Source of the DNA: Panagrolaimus kolymaensis
Lineage: Eukaryota > Nematoda > Chromadorea > Rhabditida > Panagrolaimidae
Length of the DNA stretch: 64,000 nt
Direction of reading: 5' to 3'
Assembly: GCA_028622995.1 (NCBI GenBank)
Contig: JAJQJQ010000011.1
Coordinates: forward strand, 4,030,001-4,094,000
In this document: positions 25,235 to 38,412 of the stretch, one piece after another
How positions within the stretch are numbered: the stretch's first letter is position 1
Layout: the number at the start of each line of letters is the position of its first letter
Translations under genes and position numbers: made by a program
The notes under the pieces: generated by a model
The model's database searches: none
What the model saw: only the letters and a program-made list of their open reading frames with translations
Told to the model about the DNA's origin: nothing

Positions 25235-25856
25235 TTTTAAATAAATGACGAGAATTTTTAAATGAAAAAATATTACGTTTAAATTGCTGAGAGAGAAAAT
25301 GAGTCAACCGCCCTCGTGAAAATTATTTAGAAGAAAAAAGACTGGTTTATTTTCGAAGTTTTTTTAAGAAAGATCAACGAGTTAAAGAATGATTTCATTA
25401 AAGCAAATATAAATGTTAAAAGGTAAATAAACGGAAGCAAAAAAGTATTGAGAATCTCTCGTTCATGGATTTTTTTCACTCGGTTAAATTTTTGCACGAT
25501 TCCATTTTTATCATACCTTTGAGAGAGTGAAAGTAAAATAAAAGAATGATTAAATGTTTTTTGAAAGGTGGAAGCTCGATAAAAAAATTTATTACAGAAA
25601 AATCAAAAACTTTGCATAATAACAAACAAAATAAATCAAAAAATGTAACAAAGTACTCCGTTTTTAGGTAAAAGACACCAAAATAACAAAAACATAATCA
25701 AAATTTAAAATAAGCTAGCAATAAGGCTAAAAGATAAAGCTTTTTAACATTTTTTAGGTGCATTAGCACTTCTAAACATAAAGCTAGCTTTCAAACAAGT
25801 AAAACAATGAAATACAAAAAAAGGTTTTAAAGTGATATGCACGATTACAAGGTATT
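25235..25856. other. Intergenic between two minus-strand genes
   Basis: It holds the upstream region of the small secreted gene and the 3' side of the mucolipin gene. I see no exon. Confidence 0.5.
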
Positions 25857-28488
25857 TTAAGGATTTGGAGGAACGTTTTGAGGGAGTTGATTCATAGAAA
25901 AAGGAGCTTCGCCTTGAAATGAAGGATGGGAAGGGTTTGTAAAATTGCTTGGATGGGAGACATCAGCGCGAGAGGGATGACGATATCGTTGCCAAATTTC
26001 TAATAAATTATCTCTTATTTCTTGACGAGATCTTAGAAGAAAGCTTGTGCCTAAAAATCATTTTAGTTAAATGAAAGCCATGGAAGAAATGCACAAGCTT
26101 ACTCGTTAAATTAAAGGGGATAAAGTGTTAGATATCAATCAAGCCGTCACCAAATATGAAAGCATTTTTACAAACCTAAATGAAGCAATTGATCAGCTGC
26201 AAATTCATCTCGAACATTGGGAGCTGAGAAATCAGGTGGTTGAGCTGATGCTAGAAATTCTTTGAGAGAAGAGCGTTCAACTTTGAGTCCTTCATTACAA
26301 AGTTCTTTGACCCCTTCATAAGCATCCATAATGATAGCGATGAAAAGGGAGAGGACCACATAAATAAATAAGGCTACGAAAACATAGATATAAATTTTTC
26401 CGAAAATATTAATTGTGGTATTTGAATCGTTAATGGTGTAAAAGGTCGCAAACATATCATCACCATTTAATAATGAGAACAAAGCTTCTGATGATTGTGA
26501 TAAAGTTCGGAACTGAAAAAATAAGAATTACTTTATTAACAGCTCAATATAACTATAAAGCCATCGAAAAAAGAGACATACTTTGATACTATATGGGCCA
26601 ATAATAACCCATCCAGCCAACAAGAATCCAAGATATAAAATAATTGTACAAACCATAAATCGTAGGATATTAGGAAGAGCCTTTTTGAGCGTTAGCATTA
26701 AAACATTGTATTGGTTAAAGAATCCCAAATATCGGAAAAGACCCATATACACTAACAATGAACCAGATCCAAGAAGAATTCCTGTGAGAGTAAAAAGGTT
26801 CGAATCAAAATCCTGAAAACTTTAATTACGTAAACTCCACTCTTTTTGAACGGAAAAATAACATACTCTAAATTCTATTGAAATTTTGGCAATTGTTCCA
26901 AGAATAATGAAAGAATCATTGATTACAATCATGACATACCAAAGGTTTAAAAATTCCCAACGATCTGACCATTGAAGATCGATTCCAAGAATTTTCATAA
27001 AGTATCGTTGAGTTTCAGCTTGAAGGAGATATGCTTTAATTAAAGCTCTAGCGCAAAGGAGGCCGGAAGCTAAGCACAAAATTAAAACTGCGATATCAAT
27101 GATGGAAATTAGAATAGAATCCGTAGAGTAATGCCCAACTGAAATTTTTTAAATATGTAAGTTTTTACGAATTATCTTTAGTTATTACCAACCTTTGACA
27201 ACTCTTCCATTGCATAAATTTATGTAACTGATGAGTGTGTTTAATCTCACAAAAACTTGTCCACTGTGCCTTGAATTATCAAAAGTTATTTCAATTTTAA
27301 TTAAATAACACTCAGGTTTTTGATCGGTTGAAGCTGCTGAGAAATGTATAGTTCGAAGATTAAAATTTAGTGTCGCTTTGGAAATAATTAATGCATCTTC
27401 CGCTTTGAAAGTTATGTTCCGATCATGGAGAAACTGTCGGATACTCATAGGGTTATCTTTAATTTTTTGAATTTCTACTTCCGAAAAATTTAATTTAAAG
27501 CATTCTGAATAAATAGTCATTTAAAGGTGTGGCAAAAAAGTTTTGAACACCAAACCTGTAACTTCACTAACATCAAAAACATATGTATCATTTTCAATTG
27601 AAACATCTGCAATTCTTTCGATGCATAGATTTAAAGGAGGAATATGAGCAAAATCTCGTCCTCCAAACATTTGAGACCTAGGTATTTGTGTGTCATAACT
27701 GAATGATGCAAAAGACTCATTCCCAATATTGTAATACTAAAAAAATGGTTTGATAAAATAATAAATGAAAAGATAAGCTTACAGATGTAACAATAAAACT
27801 AAAATGTTGTATAATTTGATCACTTGAAAATACAGCATATCTTCCAGATTCAGGTGGATAAACTACAGCATCTCTTTCGTCATCCCAATCCTTTAAAAAT
27901 TTGTGTCTCATAACTGTTACTGTTTCATCCAAAAAATCAACATGCGATATTCTTAATTGCGCAAAAAGTATAAGTTGAAGAGAAACTATAACAACTTTAA
28001 ATATTTGAAGAGCCAATTTGAAAGGGAATTGTCGGCGAATTTTAAATTTCTTCATTGGATCAAGAAAGAAAAATTGAAGATGTCTTCGAAGCCTTTGCAT
28101 TGTTTCTCGATCTTTTTCTTCCATATTTGTCATAGTTTCATTGAAGTTTATCATATTTGTTGGTAAATCAAATAAGTTTGAATCAATTGGGGTTCTATCA
28201 TTTTCAAGATGATTATAACCATCTCCGCGTCTCATCTGAAATTTTTCTATCAATGATATGAATTTTATTACCACAATATTTTTCTTTATCATTCAAAAGA
28301 TCCGAAAATTCTTTTCTTGCAAAAACAAATTGGCCCACTTGAAATATTTGTTAAGGCTATTTATTTTAGATTTTTTGAGGCGCAAAGAATTACCAAATAC
28401 GAAACTTTCAGCTTATTTATTATTAACCATAAAAGAATATTACCTCTATTTCAACTTTTTCATTATTTACTTTTGTTTCTTCGGACAT
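25857..28488 (-). CDS. cup-5: Mucolipin (TRPML) lysosomal cation channel
   Basis: TRPML channels release Ca2+ and other cations from late endosomes and lysosomes; the C. elegans orthologue CUP-5 is needed for lysosome biogenesis. Eight exons (28488-28444, 28235-27783, 27736-27556, 27504-27193, 27138-26867, 26812-26582, 26512-26176, 26050-25857) give 674 aa. The N-terminal basic block and S1 read LDPMKKFKIRRQFPFKLALQ, close to the family pattern. A long luminal loop with Cys follows, then S2-S6. The pore helix and filter are LLNGDDMF (514-519 for NGDDMF), identical to the mucolipin signature with both acidic filter residues. The C-terminus is Pro/Ser-rich. pink-1 lies just upstream on the same strand. 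A second possible first exon at 28859-29119 is listed separately. Orthology is confident; the start codon depends on which first exon is used. Confidence 0.95.
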
Positions 28489-28858
28489 TATTTTTATTCT
28501 CGAATAAAAAGTATGTAATCAAATAAGAAGAACCCTTTTTTATGTAAAAAAAAGGAAATTGTATTGATTTAAAATTTGTGAATACCGCCGCAAAATCAAT
28601 ATCAACTGACTTTTAAACTGGATCCCAAAGACCGTTTTCCCCGTTTTTCTATGTTGTATTAGTCATACTTTTTAACCAATGCAAATCCATTCATAAACCT
28701 TTTGCTGACGAAAATAGTGACTTTTGGTTTTTGGCTATCTCTTTTTTCAAGCGATCGAAATATGTATGATTAATGATATTTTAGTTTTTTTGGTCATTTG
28801 CACCCGCTGATTTGAGAGCAAAATTCGAAAAAAAGCTCCATTGATTCAAAAAACTTAC

Positions 28859-29119
28859 ATTTATTTTTTGTTTTTTTGCTGCTGATGAAGAAGAGCCATG
28901 CAGTGGCAATAATTTAATATTTTCTGAATTTTCAACAGCTTTATTTTCAATAAAAATAACTTCTTTTGTTTTATTCCATACACTTTCTGAATAATTACTT
29001 AAAAGCAGCCAATATTTAAAAAATGTTAGTGTTGAAAGACGATTAGAAGCAGCAGCAATACTATATTCTTCGCTGATTGTACCGTAATCGTATTTAAAAT
29101 TTCCTTCAAAAATGGACAT
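28859..29119 (-). CDS. Candidate alternative first coding exon of the mucolipin gene
   Basis: An open frame of 87 codons begins with ATG at 29119 and ends exactly in phase 0 at a strong GTAAGT donor (28857-28858). The next usable downstream acceptor on this strand is the mucolipin exon at 28235, which also starts in phase 0, so joining it keeps the TRPML frame. The encoded peptide (start MSIFEGNFKYDYGTISEEYS; also LSTLTFFKYWLLLS) has no Cys and is not recognisable as TRPML, but N-termini of this family vary. It could instead be the 5' end of a separate small gene. Confidence covers it being an exon at all. Confidence 0.5.
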
Positions 29120-29583
29120 AACAAAATTATGAATAATTTAAATCAAAAAGTATTCCACCGAGTTTTAACTCGTTTTTGGAAAAAAGGTAGCGATCAACGC
29201 TGAGTTTACAAACTCTTTTTTTCATCAACGAAATATTTTCAATTTAAAAATAAATTAAAAATAAAAGAGGAAAAAAATATGATACTTTGTTTATATTTTG
29301 CCTGAAAACAATAACAATATCAAAAAATGAAAGTCTATCTTTTGTACAAATTACTGACTAAATAAAACTACACGATGGCAACAAAAAAATGATGAGTGAC
29401 AAATTTAATTGCATAAAAAATCCTAATACTAAGAAACTAAAATTAAATAATGGCGGCGGCGGCATTAAGGACCCTACCAAAAGATCAAACTTATGGCCAA
29501 AAATAATTATATACACTTTTAAAAAAGAAAGGAGGATCGATGTTATCAACTTTTGCTTCTTCCTTTTTCGTCTCCTTCCCTGT
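29120..29583. other. Intergenic, pink-1 3' side
   Basis: This holds the 3' flank of pink-1 and the upstream region of the candidate mucolipin exon. Longer open frames here on both strands are continuations or shadows of the last pink-1 exon. Confidence 0.5.
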
Positions 29584-31885
29584 TTATGTCGACGAAATAA
29601 ACCCGTTGAGCGAAGGTGTGTGTTTCCCAGTGCTTCCTCGAGTTGAAGATGAGGATGCACTAGAATGGCCATTTGAATGTTCACGATAAGCTTCTTCATC
29701 AAAAAAGTATTCCATTGCCGGCCAAATGTCTTCACGATTTAATCGAGCAAGAAATGTCGCTCGTAACTAAAAAAAACAATAACATAAAGAAATAAAGTAT
29801 AAAATAACAAGAAAAAAAGTTGTTTTTGCTTATTTTATATTTTTAAAGCTGATAATAACTAACTTGGAGTTCGGCCGCGCTAATTACTCTGGGACTTATG
29901 AGTTTAGAAAGAATGGTTTCGGCAGCATACAATTCCGTGACATAGTCAAGTTTTCTTTCAATATGTTCACCAAGCTAAAAAGATGGAATAATAAAATAGT
30001 TTAAATACCAAATAGAAAACAAACAGCTTTTAAAGTTTTACTGAATGATTTCTTCAAATCATTTGTATTCCATCCCATTAAAACTCCACAATCCTCCAAA
30101 AACATTTTAACATCTTGTCCAAATCGGAAAAGAGAAATGGAGACAACATTGGCTGCAATATGAGGCTTCGGTCGTTGAGATGGATCAATTTTAAGCATTT
30201 GATACGTAACATTTTTAACGGCGTAATGCAATCTTCGTGGAAGGGATGGAAGTTCTGCTTCTTCATATGTTTCACTGCTCATACGAGAATAAAATGGGTT
30301 AACTCTATAAAAATCATCAACAATAAAATAAGATAGAATTAATTTAAAAGCAACCGTGTAAACATTTCATATCCCAGAGTTGCTGAAGCCCATGTATCAG
30401 CCATTTCAAAATCTACTTCTTTATTAGGTCCATGCTTTGCACGTCGAACTTCCGGGGCTCTTAAACATAAATTTCCACCCAAATCAGCATAATCATCAGT
30501 GAATTTAACTTTCCATGAACCAGATGATAATGCAGTTCCAAAATCACTCAAAACAAGATGGGGAACTTCGCCTAAAATATTAGTCATTTAATTACATTTC
30601 TTTTACAAACAAGAAAAACACACCATCATAATCAAAATCAACCAAAATATTATCGCTCTTCATGTCTCTATGACATATGGTATGGTCGAATAAAAATACA
30701 ATTGCCTCCAAAAGTTGACCATACATAACTCGATTAGTCCAATAGTTTCTTTTTTGTGTCAACATGTATTCTCGAAGCGTCATACGATATCGTTTCATAA
30801 CAATAAATAAAGTTCGAGGTTCATGATCCAATGCAATATAATCAGAAAATTGTGGTAAAGCTTCAGGGTATTTTTCTCCTGCTCCTGGTAATAATGGCAT
30901 AACATCAGTGAAAGCAGTATGAAGCTTAATAACATTTGGATGATTTTTTGATAGAAAGTTAATGCTATAATATCATCGTTTTTATAGCTCGCAAAGTTGT
31001 TTAGCTTACTTTCCCATTTTTCCTTTAGGAGCTTTTGATGCTAATGGAATAAGTTCAGGTCCCATTTCATCCCATAAACATTTTTCGGGACGATCAAAAT
31101 TATAATTAAACATAATTTTTAGAGCTAAAGGAAATGATTTGGTATCTGATTCTTGGAGTGAAAGAGCATTAAACTGAGCATCGGGATTCTTTTTTCGAAG
31201 CTCATAAACAGCTGCAGAGCAACCACAAGCTATATGGTTTCCTGTAAGTTATCAAAAATTATATTTAGTATATTATTTTTCTTTTTTTGAAGTTTACCAA
31301 TATCGTATTTATCAAGGCGATCGGGGAATTCCGCATCGAGGAGACTTTTATTATATCGAGCATTTGTATTGAAAACATCCTTAAAAAATGATTGTAAAAC
31401 GATTTAAAAAAAGTAAAAAACTAACTCGAATTCTTTCAATAACTCCTAAATTTTTTCTTTTTTCTATTCTATAAAATCCACGAAAACGGTTTCTTTCCCT
31501 TTCACGTTCATGAATATGTGCAAATCGTTGATAATGCAACGCGGCAAAAGGTCGAAGGAACAAACGGCTGCTACGAACTGTTTGTTGAAACTAGAAATCA
31601 AATGAATCATTTAATTAAAAAGTTTTCAAATGGTGATTCATCAATCTTACTGTTCGAAGAAACAAATTTCTTGATATGGGAGCTCGTGACGCTTGTTGAA
31701 TCACTCGACGCGCCGCAGGTTTTAATGCATGTTTCAAAGCTTTTTGAGATGGAAGAATTCGGGCATATGGAACTCTTGCTGCTACCTTAAATATTTAAAT
31801 ACGGGATATTTGATAAAAAGCAAGATAAAATAAAAAAAACCTCTTTAGCAATACGAAAAGCGGCTTTTGCAATATTTCGCAGCAT
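29584..31885 (-). CDS. pink-1: PINK1, mitochondrial Ser/Thr kinase
   Basis: PINK1 accumulates on damaged mitochondria and phosphorylates ubiquitin and Parkin to start mitophagy. Ten exons (31885-31841, 31785-31651, 31590-31426, 31379-31298, 31241-31010, 30964-30624, 30571-30355, 30304-30025, 29974-29864, 29766-29584) give 596 aa; human PINK1 is 581. The N-terminus is Arg/Ala-rich with almost no acid (MLRNIAKAAFRIAKE and onward), as expected for mitochondrial import. The glycine loop is IACGCSAAVYEL, the ATP lysine is K184, the catalytic loop HRDMKSDN has D320, and SDFGTAL has D343. The activation segment reads GGNLCLRAPEV. The PINK1-specific insertions and C-terminal extension with LRATFLARLNREDIW are present. 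Two acceptors end AAG rather than TAG or CAG. All catalytic residues are intact, so the gene looks functional. Confidence 0.95.
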
Positions 31886-32703
31886 CTTTGAATATTATTT
31901 TATTAATAACTTATGTATTTGTAAACAAAAAGTTTACAAAAATAGCTAATTTTTAAAAGCACATTTGTTTACGAATCTAAAAATTTTTTGGAAGATTACA
32001 ATACAAGCTACAAAAAATGGGGTGGAATGAAATTAAAGCGCGCAAAAAATATCTAAAGAAAAAGCATATCTTTGATTATTATTCATAACAAATATAGCCA
32101 AAATCAAAATACAACAATTAATTTATTGTTTAAGGTTTTCACGTTTTTTTTCTCACTTCAACGATAACGACAAACAAAGCGTGATTATTGATTGTTCAAA
32201 AAAAAAACAAGAAGAAACAAACGGCTACTTTTTTTTGTGACGACAAAAAAACCTCAAAATAAAAAAGGTCAAAGTAGATTTTGAGCAATTGCTTTCCTTC
32301 ATCATTGTTATTGTTTTGTTTTTTCAAATTTCAAAAGTTTCAAAGTTTTGAAAATAATAGGAAAAATGTTAGATGACAACTTTATACTATTAAATCTTGC
32401 ATATCTTTTTTTAATGATTGAAATAGCCTTTATTAAAATATTTTTTTAATACTTTAGAGAATGAAAAAAAATCAAAGAAGAAATAACAAAAATTTTGGAA
32501 TTATTTGAGACCAATGTTTGTACCAAAAGCTAAAAAATAAAATAAAATTATCTCTAACATTTAAAATTGGGAACATCAAAAGCAAAGAAAAAATGAAAGT
32601 TGAAAAAATGGATAAAATATAATACAAGCACGGGGTTGTTTGTTTGTTAGAGACTAGAGACTAACTGCACTAAAAGAAAGCAATGAATGAAATTAAAATT
32701 CAT
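31886..32703. other. Intergenic between pink-1 and the DYRK kinase
   Basis: This is the pink-1 promoter side and the 3' flank of the DYRK gene, both minus strand. It is A/T-rich and I see no additional gene. Confidence 0.5.
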
Positions 32704-34264
32704 TCAATCAATGGTAATAATTTCTGGAGGATCTTTTAACCATGAATCATTTAGAGCAGTTGTAGGAGCATATCTTCGTGCAGGTTCATATTCAAGGCAA
32801 CGTTTAAGGAAATACACAAGTTTGGATTCCATCTAAAATTAAAATATACTATAAATTTTTCCAATAGTTTTAGGAGAACTTACTCTAGTTTTTAGAACGC
32901 CTTCCCATGTTTTTGTCCCGGGTAAAAGTCTTGTATTTCCTTTCGGAGATTTATCTGGAGCATATACGATTGTACCATCAGGCAATCTTTTAGCTTTACA
33001 AAAGCTGGGTTGACCATTATGAAAATAATCGGCTGAAGCTTTCCCTCTTGAAATAAGTGATGCTGGTGGTAAACCAAGAAGCTCCATAATAACATTTAAT
33101 TGATCAAAACGATTTTCACCCGGAAATAATGGATATCCCGCAATAAGTTCATATATAATACATCCGAAAGACCACATATCAATCGATGAACCAAAGGTAG
33201 CATTTAAAAGCACTAAATTATACTTATTTGAAAGAGCCTTCTAAACAACCAACAATTACCTTCAGGAGCTCGATAAAATCTTGATTGTATATAAGTGTAA
33301 CAACTTTTTCCTTCATAACATGCACTTCCAAAGTCAATAAGTTTAATTCTTTCAAAGCTTTCACAATCAAGAAGAATATTTTCTGGTTTCAAATCGCAAT
33401 GAACTATCTTTTTTTCACGAAGATATGTCAATGCACGCAAAACTTCCATTGCAAGAGGCTTGACTTGCTGTAAAAAATCGTTTATAATTATTCGTTCTAA
33501 CTTTAAATAAAACTTACAGAGCTTGTTAAACCTTTGAATTTTCTTTTCTTTAAAATATCATATAAACTTAAACCCATAAGTTCGAAGACAACACAACGAT
33601 GGCCACGAAATTCAAAGAAATTCAAAAGTTTTACAATGTTATCGCTTCCGGGACCAGTGGATGTGTTCAAATGCAATAGGATTTCACCTTCAATATGTGC
33701 TGATTGGGCAACTTTTGGGGTATTTCGTACAATTTTCACAGCAACGTGATTTTTGCGTTTATGATCATAGCATTTATAAACCTAAAAGCCTTCCATAAAT
33801 TTTTCATAACGCCACTTTAAATTTGTTTACTTGTCCAAAACTTCCAGAGCCAAGAGTGTTATAAACTTCATAGCGATAACCAAGATGATCTTGAAGCACG
33901 AAGCGATAACTACCTTTTTGGTCATCAAAGCAACCCTTTTCATCAGGTTGTAATTTTCTGGAAAGGCTTCCAGTGAAAAAGATACGATTGAATGAAAGAA
34001 TTTCATTTTGTTCAAATGGCGTCAAATTATGTTTATAAATTTGAAGAGCTTCAATTGGAGTGAATCCTTTAGCAATGGGCCTGCTTTTAATGACTATAAA
34101 AATGTGATTGAAACATTTATATATTTTCGCTATCGATGGAAACACATACCCACTGGTGCTTCGAATTGGGGAATTGTTGTTGATGATTGAGAAGAAGATG
34201 ACGATGTCGAAGTGTTGTCATCAAGGATGGAAATTTCAGGGATATCAACGTCCATAGTGGTCAT
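32704..34264 (-). CDS. DYRK-family dual-specificity kinase (class 2, DYRK2-like)
   Basis: DYRKs autophosphorylate a Tyr in the activation loop during synthesis and then act on Ser/Thr substrates. Six exons (34264-34150, 34093-33831, 33781-33518, 33467-33260, 33212-32884, 32832-32704) give 435 aa. The N-terminus is short and Ser-rich. Then come the class-2 DYRK homology box ([19 protein letters not shown]), glycine loop LGSGSFGQ (119-126), ATP lysine K142, and the DYRK-typical HCD in place of HRD (237-239). DFG is 259-261 and the activation YTY 271-273, followed by [10 protein letters not shown]. The domain ends soon after the kinase fold, so it is compact. C. elegans has MBK-2 and further class-2 relatives; which one this matches I cannot tell by eye, so no symbol is given. 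Confidence 0.93.
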
Positions 34265-35874
34265 GATAGAACATAAAAGATCTTACAGAAATAATACCCT
34301 CGTGTGCCGTTTTTCTAAAATATAAAGCAATATTATATAGAAAAAAATCAATTTTTCATCCATACAATAGCAAATGGTTATAAGAATTTCGTAAATGGTT
34401 GAGCGATAAATAGCGTTTCAAAAATGCCGTATTCGAATAAAAACAAACAGATGTAACAACTTTCAATATAGTTTTTTTGTTCGTCCTATGACTCCCTCTT
34501 TCTCTCTCACTTTGAAACGCACGCTCGCTTTTCAATACTTCCTTTTTTTGCTATAGCAAAAAAGACGAAAGAAAAGAAAAATAGCGATGTATTTTTTTCT
34601 CTTCTTTTTTTTCACTAACGAAAAATAAAAGCAATCGAAGAAAAAGACAGAGATATAAATTCTCTGCTGGCCAAAAAACCGCAATCATTTGTTCTTTAAA
34701 AAAATAAAGAGTGGGTGCAAACAATCTTTCTAATCATTATGTAAAAAATACTTCAAAATCTCTTTCATTAAAATTTTATTTGACTTGCAATAATAATAAC
34801 AAATATAATCCTTGAGACAATTGATAGTTACTTGTATTTACAAAACAAATTCTTAAAGGTCACAGGTTTACTATTATTAACCAATTTCAAAACAATAAAA
34901 TACATAATTTTACTTTCAAGTTTTTCCGTTTTATTATCAATGATAAACGGACTGTTTTTTGTTGTGTATCTTTCTTTAGATACTATTTATTTTTTTAATT
35001 CTATTAAAAACATGTTTAACTTTTACTTTTTGATTTCTTATTTTAGAAACCATCATCGTCATTTTTAGATCTTTTTTTAACCATAGGTAAATGATGGAGG
35101 ATAAATTATGGCTGACTTCTTTGATTGTGATGATTGCTTTAGGCTTTGAACATATGTCCTAAGGCAATAAAAAGTACTTCATTTCATCGGTTGATTTCAT
35201 TTATAAAATGTAGTAGAAGCTTTAAATAACGCGATTTCACTTTTATCCTTTTGATGATGAAAAAAATGGTTAAAATTAGCTTATTCTTCCGTGAATGATG
35301 CAACCCATAAGCTTCTTCCCAATATCACCCACAATGTTATTTTTATTGTTTCATTATTTCACCTATAAAGAGTTTATTAAATTTTAGGTAAAACTTTCAA
35401 AATCAAGGTTATTTTTTGCCGTTTTTTAATGGTCATTTTTTGAGTGTTTCGTTTTTAAAAAAATTTAAAAAAAACAGTCAAAACAAGGTAAAGAGATTTT
35501 ACAAAATCTTCATTTTTTTATAACAGGCAAAAAAACCTAAAGGGCGGTGTCGTCTCGGCGGAAGCGATCATGATTGCGGTCGATTTTTTTTTTTTGCCTT
35601 CCATTTTGTTTCTTCTGAATCGATTGTTCATTTTACCTTTGCGTTCATTGAAAGTTTCTAATGGCCTCGTAAACTGAAAAGTTTCCTTTTTTTGCGTGAC
35701 TCTGTTTTTACTTATTAAATAAACTGTTTTATTTAACGTTAAAAAAACTTTAGTGAAATAATTGAAACCGCACCAGAAACAAAAATAACGACAACGACGC
35801 CTACAAGAGTAGAAAAAAAGACGAGAACTTAATTGTTTTCGTATTTTGGTCTCACTCATTTAATTTTATTCCCA
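34265..35874. other. Divergent spacer
   Basis: This lies between the DYRK gene (-) and the single-pass membrane protein gene (+). Pyrimidine-rich stretches occur near 34485-34520. No coding exon is supported. Confidence 0.5.
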
Positions 35875-38412
35875 ATGAATTTTTTACCTTATTATTTAGT
35901 GACAATATTAGGTGTATTGCTGCTGACAGAAAACAGTTTTGAAGCTCCAGCAGTTAGTTGTAGATCTTGTAATGGTCATTGTAAAAATAATGAAATATTA
36001 GCCGTAAATGTAACAGATACTGAATTATTGTAAGTTCTTATTGGTTTTATTAAAGAAAGTATGAAAGTTGAAAAATATTCCCGGTCAGGAAATATAGCTG
36101 TGGTAAAAACTATGCCCGAAGCTATAATTGTCAATAACCCAAAATTAGTTTTTATTATTATCTCTTAATTAAAAAAAAAAACTTTTACATTTTTTACTGT
36201 AAAATTCAAGCAAAATTGTAACTGTTTTTCTTCATTTTGTTTTTTATTTACCGGTTCATTAATGCGTAAACATTAAATTCCGTATCCTACGTTAGTTAAA
36301 TGTTGCGAAACAAAATTTTGATGCTTGTTTATTTTGAATTTCTTTTTCTCTTAGAAATATTTGCTATCGTTATTTTTTAAAGTAAAACAACAATTACTTC
36401 TTTTTTTTAAAGTTTAAAAATTTACTCAAATTGACAAACTTAATCATAATTTTTTTTGCTTTAATTTCATATTGTTCTTGAGACTATAATACTTTTTTTT
36501 AAGTGCAGTATAGTTAACGACATAATGGCGCCAAACTTTTTTTCAATACTTTAGTCTTCGTGTATTCCTTTCTTTTACCATTTACCTTGAAAATACGTGT
36601 TCATCTTTTTTTCTCTATCTCAAGAAAAAGGATAAATGAAAAATGTTATTTTTAATTATGACGACAAGTTTAATAAGCGTATATAATTTATGTTTATTTT
36701 ATCAACTTTGCTGCTGCGCTGCAAGTTCGCTGAAAAAGAAAAAATGAAACATATTGTAGTCGCAGAGAGAAATATAGTCGTCGCTCTTTTTTCAAACTAC
36801 AAAATTAAAGGTTGAATGAATAGTTTTAATCTTTCTTTTATCTTTTATCTTTTAGCATTTTTCTTTTTTAAATTAAAAAAAGTTAAAGTTGAGTAAGAGT
36901 AACGGTAAAAATTACTGTAAGTAGCTATCTTTTAAATTTACTTTCCCAGCTCTATGTTTATCATTTTCTTTACTTTTCTAAGCTTTGACTTAATTTTATT
37001 TAAATTTTGTTAAAATTATTATTCTTTGATCTAATCACGTCATATCCAAGTTTTGAAAGTGACCGTTACAAAAAAAATATTAGTTCCAGACGACTCAAAT
37101 TTTTGTATGAAATTTAAAAAAAGCTAGAATTGGTTGCAGACATACAATTTCTCATAAAAACCCCGCAATTTTTTATGCTCTAACTTCTCAGTTTCCCGAG
37201 GTCGTTGACAGAAGATTTTTTTTCTTTTAAAACGGAACCGGAAAACAAAAAAAATTGGAAAGAAGAAAAAACTGTTCGGTTTTTTATTTATTACAAAATT
37301 AATGATAATCACAGAAATGAAACTGAAAGCAATTTCCAAAGGTCATTAAAAAATTTGTTTTAGAGACGCAATAGTTGATAATGAAACTGTAAGAATTTTA
37401 AATGTTACAACAACATCAAGCGAAATCTTGGAGGATGGCACAAATATTACTAAAACAGAAATGAAGCGATTGAAGCGAGAATCATACATTGAAAAGCGAA
37501 CATGTTCATCTCGATTTTCATTAGAATTATTTATGATTCCCGTGTCAATAGCTATGATTCCATTTGCCATTGTTTCATTATTATTATGTGTATGCTTTTG
37601 TGGACCCAAAGAACAAAGAGGTTTGTAAATTTTTCAATTTCAACAACTCGGGTTTTTAATCTCAAATTGTTATTTAAAAACTTTCTTTTCTTTAAAAACA
37701 AGTCTGAATTTCCTCTAAAGATCAAGTTGCTTTTTTATAAAAGAAAAGATGTGCCAAAGAGTAATGTTTAATACCAATTTGTTGTTATTAAAGGTTACTT
37801 TCTCAATCTTTAAACATAATAACAAAAGAAGAAGAAAAAAATTTGATCTAAAAGATTTGGAAAAAAAATTCATCAATGTGCAAAAATTAAATTATGAAAT
37901 ATCTTAATCCAGGGGCCAATAATTATAGCAATCAAATTAATATTTGCCAATTTTTAGGTCGGGCTCCAGAAAAAATAATGGGTGTTCGTTTAAGTCAAAA
38001 AAGAAAGACATCAGAATTTGATAACGTATCAATGAAAAGTGTACAAAAAACAATGAAACCAACGACGGATGATGAAGAGCTTGAATACAAAGATGGTTAT
38101 GTGCAAAGACGAGATTCAAAGAAAACCCGATTTTCAACAAATATTTTTTTTATTGAACCTCCAATACGTCGAGCCTCATCCGTTTCATGCTTGGAAGGAT
38201 TGAATTCAAGAAGAGGAAGCTTTGCTGTGCCTCAGCCACAAATAGAACCCAATATTGATGAACTTTCAAGAAAGCTATCCCGGCACATAAGCTTTAACGA
38301 TGATGTTTCCATTTTGGGAGAAGAATTAGAAACAATAGGACCACTACCATCAACAATGATAGCATTAGAAAAAAGGAAGAGTATTTTCAAACGATCGATT
38401 AGTGTAAATTAA
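35875..38412 (+). CDS. Single-pass type I membrane protein of unknown function with basophilic-kinase sites
   Basis: Family not recognised. Three exons (35875-36029, 37364-37620, 37958-38412) with a 1.33-kb first intron and a 337-nt second intron give 288 aa. A signal peptide (YYLVTILGVLLLTENSF) is followed by a short ectodomain with a tight Cys cluster (SCRSCNGHCKNN) and N-glycosylation sequons (NVTD, NETV, NVTT, NITK). One TM segment (FMIPVSIAMIPFAIVSLLL) ends in a Cys pair (CVCFC), a plausible palmitoylation site. The roughly 160-residue cytoplasmic tail is rich in R-x-x-S/T sites: RKTS, RRAS, RRGS, RKLS, RKS and a C-terminal KRSISVN. Splice ends and frame closure support the model. It is convergent with brap-2. 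Confidence 0.75.

Noticed and set aside
26790..26820. GGTTCGAATC-like string resembling a tRNA B box
   Set aside because: It lies inside a mucolipin coding exon, and no A box or cloverleaf stems could be paired around it.
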